Shown here piece after piece: positions 1 through 8,757 of a stretch of 64,000 nucleotides of DNA. The position numbers were made by a program, and so were the translations under genes. Each line of letters begins with the position of its first letter. Positions within the stretch are counted from its first letter, which is position 1. The notes beneath the pieces are model-generated. The model ran no database searches. It saw nothing but the letters and a program-made list of their open reading frames with translations, and was not told the origin of the DNA. The stretch comes from Oligoflexus sp. (GTDB taxonomy: Bacteria > Bdellovibrionota_B > Oligoflexia > Oligoflexales > Oligoflexaceae), in NCBI GenBank assembly GCA_014378195.1, contig JACMOC010000061.1:1-64000 (forward strand), given 5' to 3'.

Positions 1-977
1 GCAGCGGTCAGCTGAGCGCTTTTTTCGATACTTTCCATCGATACACGTTCAAAGGTATCTGTCGGTTGATGCCAAGTGTCCAGATCTTCAAAGCCGATGA
101 GATCGAGCGACGGAATGCCTTTCTCAAGAAAAGCAATATGATCATCTTCAACGGACTTCGGGCTGGAACGAGAAAAAAGCTGGTCTTGGAATAGCTCTTG
201 ATCAAGAGCAAGGGCTAGGTCTCGCATTTTTGCGTCCGAATGGAGCTCGGGTGTCAATCGGAGATCAGGCATCCCTACCATATCCAGGAGGATGAGCCCT
301 TCGACTCTTTCTCCACCCCAGTTTTTGGGAAGACACAGACCCTTGCCGCAAGGTGATAGGCTTTCCGCAAGATGGCGACTGCCGTAAGTATTGTCCACAG
401 TGCGCGCGGGATGATGAATTTCCCCGTCACGCCATTCAGGAAGATAAGCCTCCTCCCCATCGAACCAAACGGCAACAACGTGACATTTCAAAACGATGTT
501 TTTGCCTAAGGTCCTGATCCCTCTCATTATTTCGAGAAGGGCCACCGACGAGGACCCACTATCGTTGGCGCCGATACCGGCCCCCTGAAGAAGTCTCTTG
601 GAATCGTAATGCGAGGCGATTAAAAAAGCACAAGAGTCAGAGCCGGCCTGACTCTTGGCGTAAATATTCTGGAGGTCTATGGGGAGTGTTATCGAACGCA
701 TGGGATTTGCCTCCTGACCCAGAAGATCAGGATCGGGGACCTGCACTATCCACTTATCGCGGCCTGTTGTCAGACCCTCGTTTTGCATCTGCTTTTCGAG
801 GTAGTCCGAAAGCCACAGCATACGAGGCGAGCCCATGGGATGAGGCGCCTCTGCAAACACCTTGAGGTCGGCAGTAGCGCGCTCATTGTTCCAAGGCAGT
901 TTCTGGAGCCCCGCGGGATGACCACAGGTGGCGGCCATCGCCATAAAACTAACGAGCAGGAGAAGTTTGGACTTCAT
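1..977 (-). CDS. M28-family metallopeptidase / glutaminyl-cyclase-like secreted protein (partial, runs off left edge)
   Basis: Translated by eye from ATG at 977 on minus strand: MKSKLLLLVSFMAMAATCGHPAG... with ASHYDSK, GANDSGSSSVALLE and WFDGEEA motifs; open to window edge so missed by the ORF track. Confidence 0.85.
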   Translation of the reverse strand, partial: MKSKLLLLVSFMAMAATCGHPAGLQKLPWNNERATADLKVFAEAPHPMGSPRMLWLSDYLEKQMQNEGLTTGRDKWIVQVPDPDLLGQEANPMRSITLPIDLQNIYAKSQAGSDSCAFLIASHYDSKRLLQGAGIGANDSGSSSVALLEIMRGIRTLGKNIVLKCHVVAVWFDGEEAYLPEWRDGEIHHPARTVDNTYGSRHLAESLSPCGKGLCLPKNWGGERVEGLILLDMVGMPDLRLTPELHSDAKMRDLALALDQELFQDQLFSRSSPKSVEDDHIAFLEKGIPSLDLIGFEDLDTWHQPTDTFERVSMESIEKSAQLTA

Positions 978-1009
978 ACGATCCCTTTCCCACGTCTCAT
1001 TAAAGGCGA

Positions 1010-1864
1010 TTAGGTGGCTTTTTTACCGCTAACCTGCGCCTTAGGTTGGTCCGCAAGGGGCGTCGAATAATTGAGCCATGGCATTCGTTCCACAAGTTTG
1101 CCCGAAAACAACAGTATACCGATAAGCACAAAAGGAATGCTGAGAAGCTGCCCCATATTCAGAGTCATGCCGTTTTCAAAAGCGACCTGGTTTTCTTTGA
1201 CAAACTCGATGAAAAAGCGAGCCGTGTATATCCAAGCTAACATCAATCCGATGAGGCGACCTGGAACCTGGGCGGCATTTGTCTTCCAGTACATCCAGAG
1301 CAGCACTCCAAACAGAACCATATATGCTGCTGATTCATAGAGCATAGCAGGGTGACGAGGAATCATGTCGCCATTTGCTGCGAAGATAATGGCCCAAGGC
1401 AGGTCAGAGGGTGTGCCGAGAATCTCTGAATTGAAAAAGTTACCGATCCGAATACAGCCTGCGGTAAAGGCTGTGCCGATTGCCAAACGATCGGCAAGCC
1501 AGATGTAACCTTGGTCCAAGTGTTTCCGGCGATAAAGCCAGAGAGCTATGAGGACACCGATGGTTCCGCCGTGGCTTGCCAGCCCTCCACGCCAGACAAA
1601 TAAGATTTCGAGGGGATGTGAGAGGTAATAATCGGCTTCGTAGAAGAGACAGTGGCCAACGCGCGCGCCTACGATTGTGCCAACCATAATGTGGAAGAGT
1701 AGCGAGGAAAGATCTTCTTCCGGGCGGCCTTCCTTCAGGAAAATTCTTTGCGTGATATTATAGCCGACCAAAAATCCAATCGCGAACATCAGTCCGTAAT
1801 AACGAGGACCAAATGAGCCGATTTTGAAGATCTCGGGCGAAAAATCCCAGATAAAATGTTGCAT
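1010..1864 (-). CDS. lgt: Prolipoprotein diacylglyceryl transferase
   Basis: Multi-TM protein with GGLASHGG, RIGNFFNSEI and HPAMLYE motifs; start chosen at MQHFIWDFSPEIF instead of ORF-track start 1891. Confidence 0.93.
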   Translation of the reverse strand: MQHFIWDFSPEIFKIGSFGPRYYGLMFAIGFLVGYNITQRIFLKEGRPEEDLSSLLFHIMVGTIVGARVGHCLFYEADYYLSHPLEILFVWRGGLASHGGTIGVLIALWLYRRKHLDQGYIWLADRLAIGTAFTAGCIRIGNFFNSEILGTPSDLPWAIIFAANGDMIPRHPAMLYESAAYMVLFGVLLWMYWKTNAAQVPGRLIGLMLAWIYTARFFIEFVKENQVAFENGMTLNMGQLLSIPFVLIGILLFSGKLVERMPWLNYSTPLADQPKAQVSGKKAT

Positions 1865-1970
1865 AGTCCCTGCAATCCTCCAGCAAGTCAAAATAGTAAG
1901 GGGGGAAAAGGCTTTCGATTATCGCAAAGCGCGGAGGTTTTTGCACCGAAGAGTTTGGAGGGAAACGTAT

Positions 1971-2006
1971 AAGGAGCCGGGTTTTCCTAAGAATCCTCGG
2001 CTCCTT
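1971..2006. terminator. Inverted repeat AAGGAGCCG...CGGCTCCTT between lgt and cassette 1
   Basis: 9-bp perfect stem downstream of the minus-strand gene ending at 2025. Confidence 0.5.
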
Positions 2007-2024
2007 TTCACCTTTAGTCTTTGT

Positions 2025-2471
2025 TCAGTCAGCTCGGCTGTGCTTGGTGCAGGTCGAGATAAAGTCATCGGCCGAACTTGCATCGGCCGTATTAGCCGGA
2101 AGCAATATGACGAGTTCGTCTTTGACCGTTACGCCAATGACTGCATGAAGGGTCGGGTAGTATTGGAAGGTTACGGTTTCGAAATCGTCAAAGTCCAAAT
2201 TAACTTTGTAACCTTTGAAGGTATAAAAGTATGTCGTGCGATAAACGCTCGGACTCACGCGCGAAACAAGCATACCGTTGTGTTCGGCGGATTCAAAATA
2301 GTTGAAAACAGCTTTGCTGTTGATGGTCGGATCATTCAAAGCATCAGTGATGACATAGTCAACGGCATGGACGGGTAGAAAAACGGTGTTTGAGCCGCTT
2401 GCATGAGCCGAATTTAAACCAATGAAACTCGAGCAAACGAGCAAGGTTAGAGTTAATAACAGTATTTTCAT
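2025..2471 (-). CDS. Small exported protein, cassette copy 1
   Basis: 148 aa with N-terminal signal peptide (MKILLLTLTLLVCSSFIGLNSAHA); shares FxYYPTLxAxIG and VxLLP with copy 2; start overlaps upstream stop (ATGA). Confidence 0.8.
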   Translation of the reverse strand: MKILLLTLTLLVCSSFIGLNSAHASGSNTVFLPVHAVDYVITDALNDPTINSKAVFNYFESAEHNGMLVSRVSPSVYRTTYFYTFKGYKVNLDFDDFETVTFQYYPTLHAVIGVTVKDELVILLPANTADASSADDFISTCTKHSRAD

Positions 2472-3271
2472 TCGTCCAACTCCTTATTGGGACACTCACT
2501 CTTCGTACGTCTATCAGTCCGCAAATCGTTTCGATCGTAAAGCGAATACATCAAATCACAAAAGAAGTGAGTGTCGCCTTCTGCATCCTGATTGTCTTTG
2601 AGCGCATTTAAGTCTTTCATAAAGTTTAATACAAGCTCTTTCAACTTGGGTACCAGCTCCGGTTTCACCGCTCCTGTCGCATGCATCAGACTTGCGCCGT
2701 CCGTTCCGACTAGCTGCTTTACGAAGTGATGAGTTGATTGCCGAACCTGCACAAGTGCATCGTCGACGTTGCCTATTACCCAATTGTCATGCGTATATTT
2801 AATTGTGCCATCAGGAAGCTCGACCAGGATCGTGTCATCAAGCATCTCGTCCAAGGCTTCAATACCGCTTTGGCCACAGAGAGCGGCAATGGCCCTACGC
2901 GTAGTGCCTTTTTTGGTCGCGGCTATGTTGAAAATGCGATTGTGCGGCTCGAGACGAATAAAACGACTTAAGGACTCCTGATTAGGATCAGGACGGACGT
3001 TTGTCGCATAAACTTCGTCCATCAAATTGCCAATAGTCGGGAAATGATTTTTGAGAAATTCTAAACGCTGCTGAGTTGTCATCACCACTTCAGCGATTGA
3101 AAGCGCCGTATAGGGATGGGGGACACTCTCGTTCTGAGCGATTCTTCGTATAGTCGAGTAAGCGACAGACGTGCGCCGAGCCAGACCGGATAAGCTCCGA
3201 CCTCGGTTGCCCTGTGTCCATGCGTTGATTGCACTGACCAGATCAGATAGCAGTGCTTGCTCGTTGACCAT
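2468..3271 (-). CDS. HTH regulator, cassette copy 1 (possibly TIGR02147/DUF4423-like)
   Basis: N-terminal HTH (SLSGLARRTSVAYSTIRRIAQNESVPHPYTALSIAEVV), about 70% identical by eye to 3998..4774; family name is inference. Confidence 0.75.
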   Translation of the reverse strand: MVNEQALLSDLVSAINAWTQGNRGRSLSGLARRTSVAYSTIRRIAQNESVPHPYTALSIAEVVMTTQQRLEFLKNHFPTIGNLMDEVYATNVRPDPNQESLSRFIRLEPHNRIFNIAATKKGTTRRAIAALCGQSGIEALDEMLDDTILVELPDGTIKYTHDNWVIGNVDDALVQVRQSTHHFVKQLVGTDGASLMHATGAVKPELVPKLKELVLNFMKDLNALKDNQDAEGDTHFFCDLMYSLYDRNDLRTDRRTKSECPNKELDE

Positions 3272-3360
3272 GCGCCTCTCAAATTTGGGAAAATACCACG
3301 CCGAGAAAAGATCAGATCTTCTCCTGAGTACCTACCATTGCTATCAAAACGTTAATCAAA

Positions 3361-3403
3361 TTTGTTTAAAACAAACATAATAATGTGCTGGCAAATGAAT
3401 TGT
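3361..3403 (-). promoter_or_regulatory. Conserved upstream element with TTTGTTT-A-AAACAAA palindrome, cassette 1
   Basis: Perfect 7-1-7 inverted repeat at 3361-3375; 3368-3403 aligns with 4860-4898 upstream of cassette 2. Confidence 0.6.
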
Positions 3404-3519
3404 TCGATTTTGAGGCAAAGTGGTTAACTGATTGTGCGCGTAGTTCGGGGAAAAGTTAAGCGCAAATCCGCTTCTTTTGAATTTTAAAAATGAGGGAGAA
3501 TCGAATCGGTGGGATTTTC

Positions 3520-3543
3520 TGCTGCCCTAAACCAAGGGCAGCA
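3520..3543. terminator. Hairpin TGCTGCCCT-aaacca-AGGGCAGCA downstream of cassette 2
   Basis: 9-bp perfect stem, 6-nt loop; no strong U-run. Confidence 0.5.
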
Positions 3544-3569
3544 AAATGATCGGCATCTCTAAAAGAGAA

Positions 3570-4001
3570 TCAGTTTGCAACCGGCAAAGTATCATCGCCG
3601 TCTTCAGTTGAGCGACTATGCGCAACTTGTGGAAGCAAAACGACCGTATCGTTATTGCTGTCAAAACCAATAAACGCTTTGAGTGTAGGATAGTAGTGGA
3701 ATATTATTTTGCCATATTGACCGAAGCCTAAAGCGACGTCGTAATTATTAGCAGCGCAGTAAGCAACCCAGCGATAAATGCTCAGATCGATACGTGCGAC
3801 CATCAGCGTGTTAGCTGAGGACTCTAGGACTTCAAACAGACTCGAATTATTAAACATCTTGTCGCGAATGGCTGATGTTAAAAAATACTCTTCGCTACGC
3901 ACTTGCAAGAACACGACAACGGCACCATTTGCGTGAGCTTTTTCCGTATTGACGGTCATAACACCGCAAAGGACGAGAAGAGCTAAAATAAGTTTTTTCA
4001 A
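3570..4001 (-). CDS. Small exported protein, cassette copy 2 (probable TTG start)
   Basis: LKKLILALLVLCGVMTVNTEKAHA signal peptide; TTG at 4001-3999 preceded by AGGAG with 8-nt spacing and overlapping the regulator stop as TTGA; ORF-track start 4028 lies inside the regulator. Confidence 0.75.
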   Translation of the reverse strand: MKKLILALLVLCGVMTVNTEKAHANGAVVVFLQVRSEEYFLTSAIRDKMFNNSSLFEVLESSANTLMVARIDLSIYRWVAYCAANNYDVALGFGQYGKIIFHYYPTLKAFIGFDSNNDTVVLLPQVAHSRSTEDGDDTLPVAN

Positions 4002-4774
4002 GTGTCTTGCTCCTGAGTAGGTAACCACTCCGTACGATCGTAGAGTGAATACATGAGATCACAGTAAAAATGAACGTCGCCGACAGCATTGTCGTCCATT
4101 TTCAGCGCATTTAAGTCCTTAATGAATTTTAATACAAGCTGTTTTACCTGGGGGATAAGCTCTTTTTTAATCGACCCGGTCGAGTGCATTAGGCTTGCGC
4201 CGTCAGTACCAACAAGCTCTTTATCAAAATGATGAGTTGAATGACGTACTTGGCAAAGAGCATCCTCTAAATTGGACGTCGTCCACGAGTCTTGAGAGTA
4301 TTTAATAGTGCCATCTGGCATCTCTATTAAAAACGCTTCGTCGAGCATTTGATTCAAAGAGTCGAGTCCAATTTGACCGCATAGGTCCTGGATCGCGCGC
4401 CTGGTAACGCCTTTAGAGGTCGCTGCCATGTTGAAAATGCGGTTGTGTGGCTCGAGACGGAGAAACCTTTGGAAGGCCTCTTCGTTTCCTTCGCTCCCCA
4501 TTTTGGGCCCGTAACATTCTTCCATGAGATTACCGATAGTCGGGAAATGAGTTTTCAAAAACTCAAGGCGCTGCTGCGTCGTCATCACTACTTCGGAAAT
4601 CGACAGGGCTGTGTACGGGTGCGGGACGCTCTCGTTCTGGGCAATGCGCCGTATCGTTGAATAAGCGACACCAGTGCGTCGAGCGAGCCCAGACAGACTC
4701 CGGCTACGATTGCCGTCGATCCACGTATTTATCGCGTCGACTAGATCGGATAGCAGTGCTTGCTCGTTAACCAT
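3998..4774 (-). CDS. HTH regulator, cassette copy 2
   Basis: 258 aa, colinear with 2468..3271 product over most of its length. Confidence 0.75.
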   Translation of the reverse strand: MVNEQALLSDLVDAINTWIDGNRSRSLSGLARRTGVAYSTIRRIAQNESVPHPYTALSISEVVMTTQQRLEFLKTHFPTIGNLMEECYGPKMGSEGNEEAFQRFLRLEPHNRIFNMAATSKGVTRRAIQDLCGQIGLDSLNQMLDEAFLIEMPDGTIKYSQDSWTTSNLEDALCQVRHSTHHFDKELVGTDGASLMHSTGSIKKELIPQVKQLVLKFIKDLNALKMDDNAVGDVHFYCDLMYSLYDRTEWLPTQEQDT

Positions 4775-4859
4775 GTGTTACTAGTTCCCTACGAGGGTAA
4801 TCGTCCAGTGCTCAATCCTATCGAGCACTTCACCACAAAAAATGACAATCGATTTACAC

Positions 4860-4898
4860 AAAACAAACATATTATTTATGCGTTGGCAAACCAATTGT
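4860..4898 (-). promoter_or_regulatory. Conserved upstream element, cassette 2
   Basis: AAAACAAACATATTATTTATGCGTTGGCAAACCAATTGT on + strand, matching 3368-3403. Confidence 0.55.
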
Positions 4899-5324
4899 GC
4901 TTAATGCGAGCGAAGTTGATATCGCATTGTGCTCGCCTCGCTCGAAAATGTTAAGCGTTATTTCGATGTGGATTGACACAAAACGGTGAGTTTGGGAGAA
5001 ACACGGTAGGCAGTCATTAGCGCGAGATAGAAGTCAGCAGAACAGCAACAACGCTGACGTCATTATATGTCGTGGTGGTCGATATGAGTTCCTCTCGAGA
5101 ACAGCAAGAGAGAGAAACAAAGGGGTCTCCTAAGACGAGATCCTTATATCGACACATTAGAGTGTGGTCAAGCAAGGACTGCACCCATTTTCAGAGGGAC
5201 TGCCAATCTCCCTCCCCGTTGATTTGCCGTTCACAAGTAAGACGGCAACCTAGAGATGAAGAGTCTCAATCAATGGTAGCCACCCCCCAGACCTTTTAAC
5301 AAAGGTTCTACTTTTTCCCCTGAA

Positions 5325-5346
5325 GGGCAGTTAACTGAGACTGCCC
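5325..5346. terminator. Hairpin GGGCAGT...ACTGCCC downstream of 5366..6571
   Basis: 7-bp perfect stem with 8-nt loop. Confidence 0.35.
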
Positions 5347-5365
5347 TCAAACCACCTTTTTAAGC

Positions 5366-6571
5366 CTATGAATAGATGTACTCAGCAATGAGCTTCATCT
5401 GATACTCCATAACCTCAAAGCGCGTATAAACACCGTGGCCAAAAACACCAATAATAAAATTGTTACGGTGTACGGTTGCCCTTTGGTAATCAATGAGAAG
5501 AGTGCGGCCAAAATCACCCAACCGCTCACGACGCACTATGGATCGTAACCAGAGTCTTGTATGCCAACCTTTGCCGAGTAATGTATCGAGCTCCCGGTTT
5601 AAAGTTCGTTCGCGCGGAGTAGGGGAAAGATTGTCCGATCCAATCATGCCCCATTGCTGCACAAAATCCCCACCCGATGTATTCCAAAAGGCCCAAGGTG
5701 ATTTTACTGCAGTGGTGTCGCCCTCGTGGTTGACGATGTGGAGCACTCTCATCCCGTCGACGAACGACCAGGAGTAACGCACAGGACCGCCCAGAGTGAC
5801 GAAATCGAAGCGTTGCTTGCGAAGGGCCTTCGCTTTATCTCTAAGCCCGTGAGGGGCGAGATTTTTGTGAGCGAGGAATTGCCAGAGCGCGTGACCGAGC
5901 CCGTGGTTTGTGCCGCTTCCTTGAATGAGATGCGTGAACAACGCAAACACCTGCCGAGCATGACTGTGGCCCATCAGAAGAATGCGATCGTCGGCCTTTT
6001 TCGGAAAATCGTGTCCTATCTGCTCGAGCAAACTCACAGCGCCTTCAAGTCGTGCCAGGTGATGGTTCGCCGAAGACCAATATTGCAAACTCACCGGGAT
6101 ATTCGCGTGGAGGGCTTCTTCCAAAAGCGCGGTATAGGCGGGAATGAAATTGCCATTATCCTGCGCGACGTGATCGATTAGGCCGCGCATTCGCTTCGAC
6201 ATGCCGCCTTCGATTTTTTTGCTCATTTTAGGAAAATAGAAACGCAGCGACGAAAATATATTCGCAGGGTCTGAGCCAACAAATGTTCCGTGAAGGAGTA
6301 TGATGCGTTTTACTTTGGAAGCTTTCAGGCTCGCTCCGGAGCGCTTCATGCTTTCCCGCCATTCGGCGGATTGACCGTTGATGATCTTTGAATGGGCATT
6401 GAAACTATTCAGTCCCTGGAATTTGAGATGAATCGGCTCAAGCGGAAGGGGAATCGCGGGCGACTCGAGGAGCTTCGGTAAAGGACGCCTGAGGTACCAA
6501 ATGCCAAAGCCGATACCGATCAGCAGGATCACTGAGACTGCGATCACGCCATGATACCATTCCACATGCAT
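5366..6571 (-). CDS. Membrane-anchored alpha/beta-hydrolase-like protein
   Basis: N-terminal TM helix; ILLHGTFVGSDP and GHSHARQVF (GHSxx-like) motifs. Confidence 0.6.
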   Translation of the reverse strand: MHVEWYHGVIAVSVILLIGIGFGIWYLRRPLPKLLESPAIPLPLEPIHLKFQGLNSFNAHSKIINGQSAEWRESMKRSGASLKASKVKRIILLHGTFVGSDPANIFSSLRFYFPKMSKKIEGGMSKRMRGLIDHVAQDNGNFIPAYTALLEEALHANIPVSLQYWSSANHHLARLEGAVSLLEQIGHDFPKKADDRILLMGHSHARQVFALFTHLIQGSGTNHGLGHALWQFLAHKNLAPHGLRDKAKALRKQRFDFVTLGGPVRYSWSFVDGMRVLHIVNHEGDTTAVKSPWAFWNTSGGDFVQQWGMIGSDNLSPTPRERTLNRELDTLLGKGWHTRLWLRSIVRRERLGDFGRTLLIDYQRATVHRNNFIIGVFGHGVYTRFEVMEYQMKLIAEYIYS

Positions 6572-6702
6572 ACAATTTGCTCCCGATCAAAAAACGGACA
6601 GCTTCATTATAAAGGAAAGCGTGACAAAAACCTCGCGCATCCTCGCAAAGTGAGGAAGAATTACAGGACACCTCCAAATCTAACGCTTCGGAAGGAAAAG
6701 CC

Positions 6703-7557
6703 GTGTTTATTAGCCGACGTCTCCTCGAATCTTACTATAAGGACATGAAACAGCTTGATAAAGACCTGGCACTCGCGGCGAAAAGTGAAAGTGAGGACAA
6801 TCGGCTGTTTGATTGGCTAATTGAGGAGGACGACGTTTGGCCTGTCCTAGTCCCTGTATTCGAGAGGCGTGTTCACACCCGTAAGGGCCTTGAAAAATGG
6901 CTTTTGGAAGCCGATCATGCGGCTTTCAAGCTGACGTCTGACCAAAAACGAATAGGTGCATTTTTTATCATACTTGAAATAAGGGAATACGCCGGTCACA
7001 CGCTTTGGAACACGCTCCGTGAACCGCCCCATTACGATGAGATCGTCAAACAGGTTCATGAGCGCGTGGCCAAGAGGTTCAAACGGCCATTTGATAAGCA
7101 AATGTCCGTACAAGATCGTGAGTTGAGTTTGAGTGTGATGCTGCTTGGAGAAAGTCTGGAAGGGCTTTCTCCGGAAAAGGTGTTTGAACTCCTCAAAGAA
7201 TCCGAGTTTTTGGGGGGAAGTGATTACAGCGAGATCAAAAAAACGCTTTTGGGCAAACTTGGGACGTCCGGTGTCGGAGGGATGAAAACCATGCTAGGCA
7301 AAACCGTTGCAAAACGATTGGCCGCAGGTCTCATTGAATCGGCGTGGGGAGCCTCAAGACTTGCTCAGGCCGGGCGAATTGGGGGGGTGTTGAGCCGGGT
7401 CCTGCCTTTTGCGCTGAGACGGGCTAGCCTCTACGTAAGCCTCGGATTTCTTTTAAAAGATGCCTATCAGCTCGGCGGAGAGGCGACTCGGATCACCAAT
7501 CCCGCCGTTATCATTATCGCTCTTTATCGCAGCTTCAGTGATGCGCCCTCGGCTTAA
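6703..7557 (+). CDS. Hypothetical protein with YaaW/UPF0174-like C-terminus
   Basis: 284 aa; C-terminal hydrophobic LLKDAYQLGGEATRITNPAVIIIALYR resembles YaaW-family ends; inference only. Confidence 0.5.
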   Translation: MFISRRLLESYYKDMKQLDKDLALAAKSESEDNRLFDWLIEEDDVWPVLVPVFERRVHTRKGLEKWLLEADHAAFKLTSDQKRIGAFFIILEIREYAGHTLWNTLREPPHYDEIVKQVHERVAKRFKRPFDKQMSVQDRELSLSVMLLGESLEGLSPEKVFELLKESEFLGGSDYSEIKKTLLGKLGTSGVGGMKTMLGKTVAKRLAAGLIESAWGASRLAQAGRIGGVLSRVLPFALRRASLYVSLGFLLKDAYQLGGEATRITNPAVIIIALYRSFSDAPSA

Positions 7558-8549
7558 ATACGGGTGATCGCGAGAAGACCGGAGACCATTATGTCTTTGG
7601 CGTTAGCCCCACGCGATAAATCGAGATAAGGCCTGACGCTGCCTTGTAAAATGGGCCCGTAGGCTTCAAAACCGCCGAGACGTTGCGCTATTTTATAACC
7701 GATATTACCGGCATCAAGATCAGGGAAAATAAAACAATTCGCGATGCCGGCTACTGGACTGCCTGGGGCCTTCCTCGCTCCAACCTCGGGCACGTAGGCC
7801 GCATCAAATTGCAGTTCGCCATCGGCCTCGATGTGTGGGCAGCGTTTTTTAAAAGCTGTTACGGCGTCGATCATCTTTTGGACACTTGGATGCTCGGCAG
7901 AACCTTTGGTTGAAAACGATAGGAACGCAATCCGAGGAGGCTCCGAGGAAAAGAGCTGGGCATAAGTCTCTGCCGTCGCTTGCGCTATATCGACGAGTTG
8001 TTCCGGGCTCGGGTCAGCTACCACTCCGCAGTCGGCAAAAAGGAAGGATTTTTCCTCCTTGATCATGACAAACACACCACTCAAAGTCTTGATCCCTTCC
8101 TTTAGACCAACACCTTTTAAACTTGCTCGAATAACGTCCCCTGTTGTGTGAACACAACCTCCGACAACAGCATCGGCCTTGCCGCTGGCAAGGTAATACG
8201 CGGCTTGATTCAAAACGGAACGACCGAGTATCAGCTGTTCTGTGGCATCGATGTCTTTGCCTTTTGCCTGAGCGCGTGTTCGAAAGTGCGCGAGGGTCTC
8301 CTCGTGCAAACCAGGATCATCGGAATCGATGATGCGGAGTCGTGGGTCCGAAAGCTTCACCGAAGCAAGGAGCCGTTCGATCACTGCGACTTTTCCGAAA
8401 AGTAATATTTCCTCGGGCGCACCCGTTTCAAGGAGGAGACGAGCGGCCTCGATTACACGGGGGTCTTCCCCCTCGGGCAAGGCGAGTCGGGCGTTTTTGG
8501 GGGAAGCCCTGGCCACGAGGTGGGGTATGAAATCGTTTGCCATCGTCAT
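7554..8549 (-). CDS. pta: Phosphate acetyltransferase
   Basis: ARLALPEGEDPRVIEAA, ADAVVGGCVHTTGDVIRASL, IANCFIFPDLDAGNIGYKIAQRLGG motifs. Confidence 0.93.
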   Translation of the reverse strand: MTMANDFIPHLVARASPKNARLALPEGEDPRVIEAARLLLETGAPEEILLFGKVAVIERLLASVKLSDPRLRIIDSDDPGLHEETLAHFRTRAQAKGKDIDATEQLILGRSVLNQAAYYLASGKADAVVGGCVHTTGDVIRASLKGVGLKEGIKTLSGVFVMIKEEKSFLFADCGVVADPSPEQLVDIAQATAETYAQLFSSEPPRIAFLSFSTKGSAEHPSVQKMIDAVTAFKKRCPHIEADGELQFDAAYVPEVGARKAPGSPVAGIANCFIFPDLDAGNIGYKIAQRLGGFEAYGPILQGSVRPYLDLSRGANAKDIMVSGLLAITRI

Positions 8550-8757
8550 ATAGGGAGCCTTTCTTTATACAAAAAATATATGGTAAATAGATCAGTAAGT
8601 AATTGATATTTAAGTATTATAATTGATCAGTCACCTGTTTGCGGAAGGCCCTGCATGGGTATTGATACGAGCTGCCTTAACTTTTCTATTCCATGGCCGA
8701 TAGAGCACTGTCCGGGATTTATATGGTCGTCACGGTTGATCAAGGATGCGTGCCTAG

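Noticed and set aside
1824-2378. 184-aa plus-strand ORF
   Set aside because: Antisense to lgt start and the cassette 1 exported gene, which have better motifs and RBS
5072-5299. 75-aa ORF in the 4.8-5.4 kb gap
   Set aside because: No homology-like motif, RBS or coding composition
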